64,000 bases of DNA. Source: Anolis sagrei (Eukaryota > Chordata > Lepidosauria > Squamata > Anolidae). Positions 13,301 through 25,300 of this stretch are shown piece by piece. Within the stretch, counting starts at the first letter, position 1, and every line of letters starts with the position of its first letter. Where the stretch lies: assembly GCF_037176765.1 (NCBI RefSeq), contig NC_090024.1, positions 196,474,278 through 196,538,277 on the forward strand, in the 5' to 3' direction. The position numbers were made by a program, and so were the translations under genes. A model generated the notes under the pieces. It saw only the letters and a program-made list of their open reading frames with translations. It did no database searches and was not told where the DNA came from.

Positions 13301-16300
13301 TTCCTGATATGTAGGATCTGGCGGAAGAACATAACATATGCAGGCTATTTGATCTGTTGTAGTGCTGTGTTTGTCTATGAAAGATTATGAAAGAACTAGA
13401 TATCTAAAGAGCATGTATAGGTCTTGTTTCATTTTTCATTATTGCTTATATGTTGCGTTAATGTATCATATGTACACTTATGAAACTTCAACAGTCAGTT
13501 GGCTTTAACTACTGGATTTGGACACTGCAGTTTCCCAACGAATATCTCAGTTGAAAGCAGATAAAAATGCTCAAATATTTTAGAAACTTCTGCCTCTTTC
13601 TTTCTAGGTATTCCATGCTTCCCTCCACCAGAGGTTCCTTATAGCAAGCGTAGTGGTGGATACATGGATAATTTTTTTGTTGGGTCAGTTGTGACTTACA
13701 CCTGTGACAAAGGCTACCCCCTTGTTGGAAATGCCTCTATCTATTGTATTACTGAAGATGGGTTAAATGGAGTTTGGAGTGGCCGTGCTTATTGTGGAGG
13801 TATGGTTTTCATGTGTCCTTCTCATTTCATCTATGATTTATGTACAAAAGACTAAGTTGTGTTAATTGTTCAACTGATAGTTGCAACAAAGAGGCTTTTG
13901 CTTCCTCTCATTTTTCAAAAACACACCTTCTTTTTTAGAGACTCGCTGTCCACCTCCTCATGTAGAGAATGGAAGGATAGTCACTGGCAAATCTAACATC
14001 TATACCTATAGCCAAAGAGTTACAATTGACTGCAATGTTGGTCACAGGACATCTGGCTCAAGAGAAATTCATTGCCAAGTGGATGGCACATGGGATCCAG
14101 CTATACCTACTTGTAAACAGGGCAAGTATGCATATAAAGACAACATATTGTGAGAACAACACACAAAGCTACTTCCCTGTATGGCAGTGCCCTTTGCCAC
14201 TAACTGTAAGGTAGTAATATTGCTAGCAAGGCACTATCTTCTGAAATATACATCATGCACCAAGGGATATGTGTAACTCTGCAAATCAGGTTTACAATAG
14301 CTGATCCTATTATACCAAGAGCAGTTTACATTTTTAGGTAACCATGTTAACTAGGATACAATTTAGGCTATTGGAAAACTCTCTTAACCACATCAAGTAA
14401 TAATAATAATAAAATAATAAAACTTTATTTATACCCCACCACCTTCTCCCCGAGGGACTCGGTACAGCTTACATGAGGCCAAGCCCACAGCACATCAATA
14501 ACAAAAACAATAACAAAAACAATCAATACAATACAATTAATATAAATCACATAAACAATAAACAATAAACAGTAACACACAAGCATCTAAAAACCAATGG
14601 CTGGACCAAATGTAATAGTTTAAAATTTAAAAATAGCGCTGGGCATGAACAAGGTAGGATATAACTGGTATAGGGTTTTCAAAGAGAGATGAGGGAATGC
14701 AGTCCATCCTAAATCAATGGTAAAGTGCATTTTGAGGGCATATTGCTGAGAGTTTTCCTTATTCTGGGAAGGCACACTGGAACAACCACATTTTCAGGCT
14801 CCTCCTAAAGACTGCCAGAGTTGGGGCATGTCTGATGTCCTTGGGAAGTGAGCTCCAGAGTCAAGGGGCCACCACTTGCTAATTCCAAGCTTTCATGGCA
14901 ATAACACACAGAAATAGTATGCATTTTACTGAGTTCGGTTAGAAGTGGTATGGATATCTTAAGCACTACTTTTCTAGCATAGCTCCAGCAATGAAGGGAG
15001 TGGAGATAAAATACTGCTAATATATCGATAGTAATATCTTGGTTTTCAGAGGGGTTGACCTGTTAGTTCATTGCAAACATATAAAAAAGGTATCTTTGGC
15101 ACCTTAAGAGGACTATAAATAAGGAAAATAAGGACTGGTAAACTATTGCACTACCCTGTGGTGGGAGTGTATGCTCCCGTGAGGTATGAAGCTATGCTGA
15201 TGGCAGCAGTGATGCCAGAAGGGTCTCCCATATCAGATAGGCTTTTACTGAGGAGCCAAACTAATGTGCCAAACATCTACTGGGCAGAAGCAGTAATGGC
15301 AGGTGACACTGGCACAAGATGCCTCAGAGAATATCAGTGGCACCATAACCAACATTTTTAATACTACAATGTTATACTACTCCTAAAGCCTTTTACCATG
15401 AAATCCATTCATTAGAAAGTTGCAAAATGAAACAAGAGATAATGTCAGGAGATGAGATTCCCAAATCAGCTGGCACTAAGTAGACTACTGGGAAACAGCA
15501 CTGGACAACTACAACTCGTACTGTGACTCAACTGGACCCAAGCTGTAAAAACATTCAGCTGCTGCCATGAGGTAAAAGATAAGTTTGAAGATGCATAACA
15601 TTTATTTTTGGAATAATTGATATTAGAAGCAAGAATCAAAGGAAACTAGACATAACAAAACTGGTCAGCTTCTAGTGGCTACCTTTGCTGGATTCCACAA
15701 CTTCAACTAGAATCAGGGATCTATGCCAAGTTTTTAAACTTTGTGTTCTTAAATACATGTTAACTGTACTCACAACTCACTTCTGACACTATAAATAATA
15801 TGAGGTATGCCTCTTTCATTTAGCCCCCTAATACCCTTAAAACCTGTTTTAGAGGACTCTAAAACCCTTTGAGACAAGAATGCTGCAGCAAAAGGAAGAG
15901 AAAAAGAAAGTTTCAAGTTTGCTGGCAATGGACACCAAAGGAGCTGGTTGGATCTTGGCCTGTGTTTTCAGTGCTTTGTGAGATGCTTTTAAAGCTTATT
16001 TTCATCTATTTTGCCATCATAACCCTCTCTCTTCTACTTTCAGTGGTGCAGTGCCAGCCACCCCCAAATATCCAAAATGGATTTCACAGCAAGCAGGAAG
16101 GTGAAGTGTTTCCCCCTGAAATGTCTGTGACTTATACATGCCATCCAGGCTACATACTTTTTGGACAAGAAACTATTTATTGCACAGCATCAGGCACATG
16201 GTCTTCCCCTGCCCCTCACTGCAAAGGTACATTTCTTGACCAAATAGATATCACATAATTAGACTGAAGGTATTTTTATATATGTAATATTTTAAATAAT

Positions 16301-19300
16301 GGTGTGCATGAAACATAGAATCATAGAATCATAGAATCATAGAATCAAAGAGTTGGAAGAGACCTCATGGGCCATCCAGTCCAACCCCCTGCCAAGAAGC
16401 AGGAATATTGCATTCAAATCACCCCTGACAGATGGCCATCCAGCCTCTGTTTAAAAGCTTCCAAAGAAGGAGCCTCCACCACACTCCGGGGCAGAGAGTT
16501 CCACTGTTGAACTGCTCTCACAGTCAGGAAGTTCTTCCTAATGTTCAGATGGAATCTCCTCTCTTGTAGTTTGAAGCCATTGTTCCGTGTCCTAGTCTCC
16601 AAGGAAGCAGAAAACAAGCTAGCTCCCTCCTCCCTGTGGCTTCCTCTCACATATTTATACATGGCTATCAAAAAGAGAGTCTTCCTCTCACATATTTATA
16701 CATGGCTATCTCCTCTCAGCCTTCTCTTCTTCAGGCTAAACATGCCCAGTTCCCTAAGCCGCTCCTCATAGGGCTTGTTCTCCAGACCCTTGATCATTTT
16801 AGTCGCCCTCCTCTGGACACTTTCCAGCTTGTCAATATCTCTCTTGAATTGTGGTGCCCAGAATTGGACACAATATTCCAGATGTGGTCTAACCAAAGCA
16901 GAATAGAGGGGTAGCATTACTTCCTTAGATCTAGACACTATGCTCCTATTGATGCAGGCCAAAATCCCATTGGCTTTTTTTGCCGCCACATCACATTGTT
17001 GGCTCATGTTTAACTTGTTGTCCACGAGGACTCCAAGATCTTTTTCACACGTACTGCTCTCGAGCCAGGCGTCCCCCATTCTGTATCTTTGCATCTCATT
17101 TTTTTCTGCCAAAGTGGAGTATCTTGCATTTGTCACTGTTCAACTTCATTTTGTTAGTTTTGGCCCATCTCTCTAATCTGTCAAGATCGTTTTGAATTCT
17201 GCTCCTGTCCTCTGGACTATTGGCTATCCCTCCCAATTTGGTGTCGTCTGCAAACTTGATGATCATGCCTTCTAGCCCTTCATCTAAGTCATTAATAAAG
17301 ATGTTGAACAGGACCGGGCCCAGGACGAAACCCTGCGGCACTCCGCTCGTCACTTCTTTCCAAGATGAAGAGGAAGCATTAGTGAGCACCCTCTGTGTTC
17401 GTCCACTTAACCAATTACAGATCCACCTCACCGTAGTTTTGCCTAGCCCACATTGGACTAGTTTCCTTGCCAGAAGGTCATGGGGGACCTTGTCGAAGGC
17501 CTTACTGAAATCCAGGTACGCTACATCCACGGCATTCCCCGCATCTACCCAGCTTGTAGCTCTATCGAAGAAAGAGATCAGATTAGTCTGGCATGACTTG
17601 TTTTTGATAAATCCATGTTGACTATTAGCGATGACTGCATTTGTTTCTAAGTGTTTGCAGACCACTTCCTTAATCTTTTCCAGAATCTTGCCCGGTATCG
17701 ACGTGAGGCTGACCGGACGGTAGTTGTTTGGGTCGTCCTTTTTTCCCTTCTTGAAGATTGGGACCACATTGGCCCTCCTCCAATCTGCTGGAACTTCTCC
17801 CGTTCTCCAAGAACTCTCAAAGATGGTTGCCAATGGTTCCGAAATGACTTCCGCTAGTTCCTTCAATACTCTTGGGTGTAGTTGATCTGGTCCTGGGGAC
17901 TTGAACTCATTAAGAGCGGCCAGGTATTCCTGGACGACTTCTTTCCCAATTTGGGGTTGGATGTCCTCAAATCCCTCATCCACTCCATCTTGCTGAGGTT
18001 GAAGACTCTCTTTTTGTGAGAAGACCAAGGCAAAGAAGGCATTAAGTAGTTCTGCCTTTTCCCTATCCCCTGTCAGCATTGCCCCATCTTCTCCTCGAAG
18101 AGGTCCTATCGCCTCCTTGTTTTTCCTTTTTCTACTGACATAAGAATAGAAGCCCTTTTTATTGTTTTTAATGTCCCTGGCAAGTCTGAGCTCGTTTTTT
18201 GCTTTAGCTTTGCGGACCTTTTCCCTACAGGTGTTGGCTATTTGTTTGAATTCTTCTTTGGTGATTTCTCCCTTTTTCCACTTCTTGTGCATGTCTCTTT
18301 TGTGTCTTAGCACAGTTAGAAGTTCTTTGGACATCCATTCTGGCTTCTTTGCACTTGTCCTATTTTTTCTCTTTGTTGGCACGGTTTGCAATTGCGCCTT
18401 GAGTATTTCACTCTTGAGAAGTTCCCATCCATCCGTAGCTCCCTTGTCTTTTAGTATCTGTGTCCACGGAATGCTGCTCAGCGTTTCCTTCATTTTTTGG
18501 AAATCAGCTCTCCTAAAGTCCAAAATGTGGGTTTGACTTGTCTTAGTTTCGGCCTTCCTTTGTACCTCAAATTGCAGGAGCACATGGTCACTTGCCCCTA
18601 AGGATCCTACCACTTCGACTGCATCGATCAGGTCCTCCGCATTTGTTAGGATGAGATCAAGAGTAGCCAATCCCCTTGTTGCCTCTTCTACCTTCTGGAC
18701 CATGAAATTGTCTGCAAGGCAAGCGAGGAATTTGTTGGACCTTGTACTCTTGGCCGAGTTTGTTTTCCAGCAAATATCGGGATAGTTGAAATCGCCCATG
18801 ACTACTACATCTCTTTTCTGTGCCTGTTTGGTCAACTGTTGGCAGAAGACTTCATCAAGATCTTCCTGAGTTTATGTATACTGAACCATCAGAAAGCAAA
18901 GGGGTCACTGTGTTAGGACGTCATGTAGACCATTTGTGATTTTAGAGTATTTCAGAATTCTGGATAAGGAATGCTCAACTGTAGTACCTTGGAATATTCT
19001 CCTCCAAATCTAGTATAGTAACAGTGTAAAACCAAGGGTTTCTTGCAACTTTTTACCATAGTTTGCAAACAGGCTATAAAATTGGATATGGTATGTTTGT
19101 AAAATGTTTTCACACCTATTTTTCCTTCTCTCTGATCTACTGTAGCTGTAGAAAGGATGCTCACCACAGTCTCAAGGAATGCAGACAGCAGGATGATGGA
19201 GAAAGAAACCAAGGAAGAAAGTGAGAGGGATTTAGTTCCAGGGCTACCAAGAGACACAGGTACAGAGTGATCTACTGTAACACACTCTCAACTGCTGTAC

Positions 19301-22300
19301 AATTGCTTTCAATGGCACAGTCAATCTGTTTTTTTAATCTGTGTCATTAAATTACACAGAGGAGATTCCACTTTAAGAGGGCAGTTACTTATTCTGGTCA
19401 CAACTACACCAACGTTTCCTTTCATACTGACAAATGAGCTGTTAGCAAGTGTCTTTAGCCTCAAAGTCACCTATAAAATATCAAGTAGGATACTGAAACA
19501 TGAATTTGTAACCTTGAGTTTCTTAATTGGAAAAGATGTAATCTGAATTTCATCTTTTTCGCTTAATCCGGTCACTGGAAGAACATGTGCAGAACCTTGA
19601 GATATGTGTTTTTTGCAAGTCCCAAACATTTCTTTAGAAGACAAAAGACAAGGAGGGGAGGAAATAATTTTGATTTGTGTGTGTGTGTGAAAATGGCACG
19701 TATATAGGAGAGTGTTCTCCCTACTACTTTGTGGAATTTATTAACAAAATTTATTATTTATTATTTATTTATTTCATTTCTATCCCGCTCTTCTCACCCT
19801 GCAGAGGGCTCAGAGCGGCAAAAATCTAAGCAAAAATTCAGTGCCTCATTATACAAATCAAATAAAACATAACCTAATATCACTAGAAACAATAGATATA
19901 TAAATACAATTAAAAACCATTAAACATATTAAAACATAATAACCTCATACACAAATAACATATTGCATCAATCCTTTATTCATAATTCAGCTTTTTCATT
20001 TCTAGCTGTGTCGTGATAGGATGTTATACTGCATTTCTGTCACTCATCAAACTTGCATAGTGGTGTTTCTCAAGTCTCTTAGTCGAATAGTAGCATCACA
20101 GTCTATCACTATCATAGTAGCATTACAATGCACCCTACTAGTCACCAGGAGCTGAGACCAAAGGCAGCTTGCAACAGACAAACACTGCCTTTTCCTCCAA
20201 GCTCCCTGCTATTGATGTTTTTTTTGGCTGTCTTGGAGGATGCTGTGAACAAAAACAAGACATATTTTTAAATTCTTCTACAACAGAATATTCTAGTGCA
20301 GAGAAAGGACTGCATAGTACAAAATTTGTATGTAACATTTTTTCAGTGGTTTAACTTTTTGTCATGAAGAGCTTCCTCTGTAGGCAGTGCTACTCAAAGT
20401 AATAGTAACAGACAGGTTCCAGTGGCTACTGGATCCACAGCAAATGTTCAAGAAACAATGCAAATGCAATAATATATTGCAAATATATGGTAGTGATGAC
20501 TGGCTAATTGAAGGTGTGGAAGCTGGTACAGTATATTAAATACATTGTAAGTGATTATGAGTGGAAATAATTATTAGACCTTTTATTTGGCCTTATGTCA
20601 CAATAAACATTTTGTATCACATTGAGGTCTTAATTCTTAACACTCTCCTCAGAAAAGAAGTATTTTCTATCTTTGAATAACTTTTTCTTAAATAGGCAGA
20701 AAAACGAAATGCAAAGATACAGAATGGGGGACAATGCCTGGCTTGAAAGCAGTACGTGTGAAAAAGATATTGGAGTCCTCGTGGACAACAAGTTAAACAT
20801 GAGCCAACAATGTGATGTGGCGGCAAAAAAAGCCAATGAGATTTTGGCCTGCATCAATAGGAGCATAGTGTCTAGATCTAGGGAAGTCATGCTACCCCTT
20901 TATTCTGCTTTGGTTAGACCACACCTGGAATATTGTCTCCAATTCTGGGCACCACAATTCAAGAGAGATATTGACAAGCTGGGATGTGTCCAGAGGAGGG
21001 TGACTAAAATGATCAAGGGTCTGGAGAACAAGCCCTATGAGGAGTGGCTTAAGGAGCTGGGCATGTTTAGCCTGAAGAAGAGAAGGCTGAGAGGAGATAT
21101 GATAGCCATGTATAAATATGTGAGAGGAAGCCACAGGGAGGAGGGAGCAAGCTTGTTTACTGCTTCCTTGGAGATTAGGACAAGGAACAATGGCTTCAAA
21201 CTACAAGAAAGGAGATTCCATCTGAACATGAGGAAGAACTTCCTGACTGTGAGAGCAGTTCAACAGTGGAACTCTCTGCCCCGGAGTGTGGTGGAGGCTC
21301 CTTCTTTGGAAGCTTTTAAACAGAGGCTGGATAGCCACCTCTCAGGAGTGATTTGAATGGAATATTCCTGCTTCTTGGGAGGGGGTTGGACTGGATGGCC
21401 CATGAGGTCTCTTCCAACTCTTTGATTCTATGATTCTATGAAATAGTATGCTCTTGAAGGCTGGTGGAGCATATGTATTGCATGATGGGATCCCTTGGAA
21501 GCCATGCACAATCCACAGAAACCATGCTTCTAGCCTGTAACTCCAGAATTCAATTTAATTCAAGTTTCACAAAAACTGACTTAATTTTTTTCCTCTCTCA
21601 TTTTTGTCACCAGGAGATAGCTGTAATCCCCCACCTAGGTTAGATTATGCTGAACTCACCGATGAATATAAAGAGAAGAATTCTTTTCCCATTGGCTCAA
21701 TTGTGAAATACACCTGCCTTCCTGGCTATGCTAGAAGTAAACTAAAGATCTCTCGAACATGCCTTCAGAACCAGGAATGGTCAGAACTTGAGGAATTTTG
21801 CAAAAGTGAGTCTCTTAATATTCTCTAAAATGCAAAACAAATCAGCGCTAAAGGGATGGAAACAAACACAAAAAGGGATACATTTATATTGAGACAAACG
21901 AATTGAAATTAATGACATACAATTCATTTCATACTGTCCCTAAACTTATTTATCGATATTCCAATATTCACTAAAGATCTTTAATAGGGGGTCCTGCTTG
22001 AAGTCTACAGTAAGTATCATACTGTTTGTTATGAGTCAAATCAAGGCATGAAGTTTTCCTACTGTAAATGTATTGCCTTTAAACAAAATGAATGAATAAG
22101 GAAAGTTTGAATTGGTATTGCACTTGAGAGTATCTAAATATTAAATGGGAAAAAGTTACTTGTTTCGTTTACTGCTAGAAAAATCATGTGGCCATCCAGG
22201 AGAACCGGACCATGGCCGACTGCATGTATCAGGAGATTTTCTCTTTGGGGCAGCTATACACTATACCTGTGATGAAGGGTAAGCATGAAGCAAACCAATG

Positions 22301-25300
22301 AAAACACTGGTTTCTTCTCAATTATTTCTAAGGATGTAACTCTAAATTCTGTACATTTATGGAGAAAGAAATGCATACAGCAATAACTGCTTTTTCCAAT
22401 TTAGATACAGGCTCATTGGTCATTCTTCCAGAAGTTGTGTAATTATTGACAAAAAAGTAGAGTGGACCCACGCTGTTGTCTTTTGTGAGCGTAAGTAGGA
22501 AATACCTTGCTCTCTGTTTATCTAAATAATATTCATAAAGGTTTGTATAACCATACTATAATTTTAGTTACCAATAACACTGCAAAAATGAATCAATAAA
22601 TGAAATATGGCCTCTTTGTGTAGCTAACTAAACACTAAGCAGATTTCTCAGTGCCAAATCATGGAGCTGAAGGACAGCTCCCCAAAGCTCAGTATATAAA
22701 ACAGTATAACAAATTGGTAATCTCTTGGCTGAAAGTCCCACTAATCTTAATTTTTGTGTGTGTCAGGAGTGACTTGAGAAACTGCACTTCTGGTGTGAGA
22801 GAATTGGCCATCTCCAAGGACGTTGCCCAGGGGACACCTGGATGTATGATGTTTTACCATCCTTCTGGGAGGCTTCTCTCATGTCCCTGAATGGGGAGCT
22901 GGAGCTGACAGAGGGAGCTCAACCTGCTCTCCCGGGATTTGACCCATTGGCCAGCAGTCCTGCCAGCTCAAGTGTTTAACCCATTGTGCCACCGGGGGTT
23001 CCGCTGATGTCAATTAAACTAACAGAACAGTACAGTTTCCTAAGAATTGTATTCCATTGGAAGCTAAGCGAGTAGATGGGAGACTGCCAACAAATACCAG
23101 GTGCTGTAAGCTATTTCAAGAATTTAAATTGAGGGTTTAAAGAACCAGGCAGGTTTCTACAGAGGGTGCCCTTACCAAATGCTAAATGCAGGGCAATCTT
23201 GTGCCATGCTGTCCTCTGAATGTTGCACTCTGTAAAAAGAAAAGAGGTCATAGTTAGAGAGAAAGAGAGAAGAGAACAAACTTGGGGCTCACTTCCCCCA
23301 GCCATGAATGTGTGCCTGTTATCATTCTAAAAGGAGCCAGCCTGGCATAGTGGTTTGAGTCAGGCATGTAGCCGTGGGGGGGGGGGGGGCTTTGAGGGGC
23401 TTCAGCCCCCCCCCCCCCGAAATTCTCATGGTGGTTCGCGAAAAGGCCTTACTGGTGCATTATTTAAACTGTTATGCTTATTCTTATCATGATCTGATCA
23501 CCATACTCAATATATCCCACCATATGCATGGGGGTATTGGGGTAATGATACAAAAGGTTTGCTAGGCTAGAGCCTCTTTCACTCAGACTCAGCCCCCCCC
23601 CCGAAACCCCCCCCCCTGAAAAAAACTTCCCCCCCCCCCGAATCGAAATCCTGGCTACGGGCCTGGTTTGAGTGTTGGACTAGAACTCTGGAGGATCATA
23701 ATTTAAATCCCAACTCAACCATGGGAACCCAGTAAGTGATCCTGGACAGTCAACTTCTCACAGCTTAAAACATGGCTGTTCCTACCCTACCCTACCCTAC
23801 CCATCCCTACCTAATCCCTACCCTAACCTACCCTACCCTACCCTCCTCCTCCTTCTCCTCCTCCTCCTGTTCCTGTTCCTTCTCCTCCTCCTCCTTCTTC
23901 GAACTCCACTTTCCTCTTTTGAACAAAGCAGCCATGGCAAAGCTTCCCAGAATAAATCTTGCCAAGCAAACCCTATGAAAGAATTGCCATATACTGTACT
24001 TTATCTGAAGACACTGATCAACAAACTATGATTTCACACATCATTTTAAATTTATAACTCATTGAGTAACTTGAACCCTCGTGCCCCAGCCTTAAAATTC
24101 AATCTTTTCTATCAACTCACTTAAAATGAAACCTTTTACTATTGCACCCTAGTTAACATTCCTCCCCCAAGCAACATTTTAAAATATCTTCTCCAAGTGG
24201 TGCTTATAAATCAAAATAACACTTACAAAATATGTTAAATTAGTATGATTATCCTGATATGGATTATGTAGGATATGATGGAAGAACAAAACATATGATG
24301 TCCATTCACTCTGTTGTCTATTAATAATTAGGAAAGAATGTAGATATCTAAAGAACATGTATAGGTTTTGTTTCATTTTTCATGATTACTTATATATTGT
24401 TTTAATGTGATATTTGTATACTGATGAAACTTCGGTCCATTGACTTTAACTACTGGATTTGGACACTGCAGTTTCCCAGTGAATATCTCAGTTGAAAGCA
24501 GATAAAAATGCTCAAATATTTTAGAAACTTCTGTCTTTCTTTCTAGGTATTCCATGCTTCCCTCCACCAGAGGTTCCTTATAGCAAGCGTAGTGGTGGAT
24601 ACATGGATAATTTTTTTGTTGGGTCAGTTGTGACTTACACCTGTGACAAAGGCTACCCCCTTGTTGGAAATGCCTCTATCTACTGTACTACTGAGGATGG
24701 GTTGAACGGAGTGTGGAGTGGCCGTGCCTATTGCGGAGGTATGGTTTTCATGTGCCCCTCTCATTTCAGCTATGTTATGAATGCAAAAGACCAAGTTGTG
24801 TCAATTGTTCAACTGATAGTTGCAGCAAAGGAGCTTTTGCTTCCTCTCCTTATTTTTCAAAAACATGTCTTCTTTTCAGAGACTCACTGTCCACCTCCTC
24901 ATGTAGAGAATGGAAGAATAGTCACTGGCAAATCTAACATCTATACTTATAGCCAAAGGGTCACAGTTGATTGCAATGTTGGTTACAATATATCTGGCTC
25001 AAGAGAGATTCATTGCCAAGTGGACGGCACATGGGATCCAGCTATACCTACTTGTAAACAGGGCAAGTATGCATATAAAGACAACTCACAAAAACAACTC
25101 ACAAAGTTACTTACCTGTATGGTAGTTACCCTTTGCCAATAGCTGAAAGTCAGTTATATTGCTGGCCAAACGTTTGCTTCTGAAATGTACAAAGAGATTC
25201 AGGCAAGTGTATCTTCTATGCATAAGACATCAAGTAATATGTGTGTGTGTCACAGTATTCAACAGTCAAATTTACAATAGTCGTTCCTGTTATGCCAGCA

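Larger units (their letters stand above)
23333..24000 (+). mobile_element. Sauria-type SINE, split by a hAT insertion
   Basis: GGAGCCAGCCTGGCATAGTG leads to the hAT at 23361; the SINE resumes with GTTTGAGTGTTGGACTAGAA, ACTCAACCATGGGAACCCAG and CCATGGCAAAGCTTCCCAG. A (CCCTA)n/(CTC)n expansion sits inside it at 23778-23900. Confidence 0.65.

Noticed and set aside
16312-16346. Direct repeats ATAGAATC as a CRISPR-like array
   Set aside because: They are the normal CR1 LINE 3' terminal repeat, seen at four other places.
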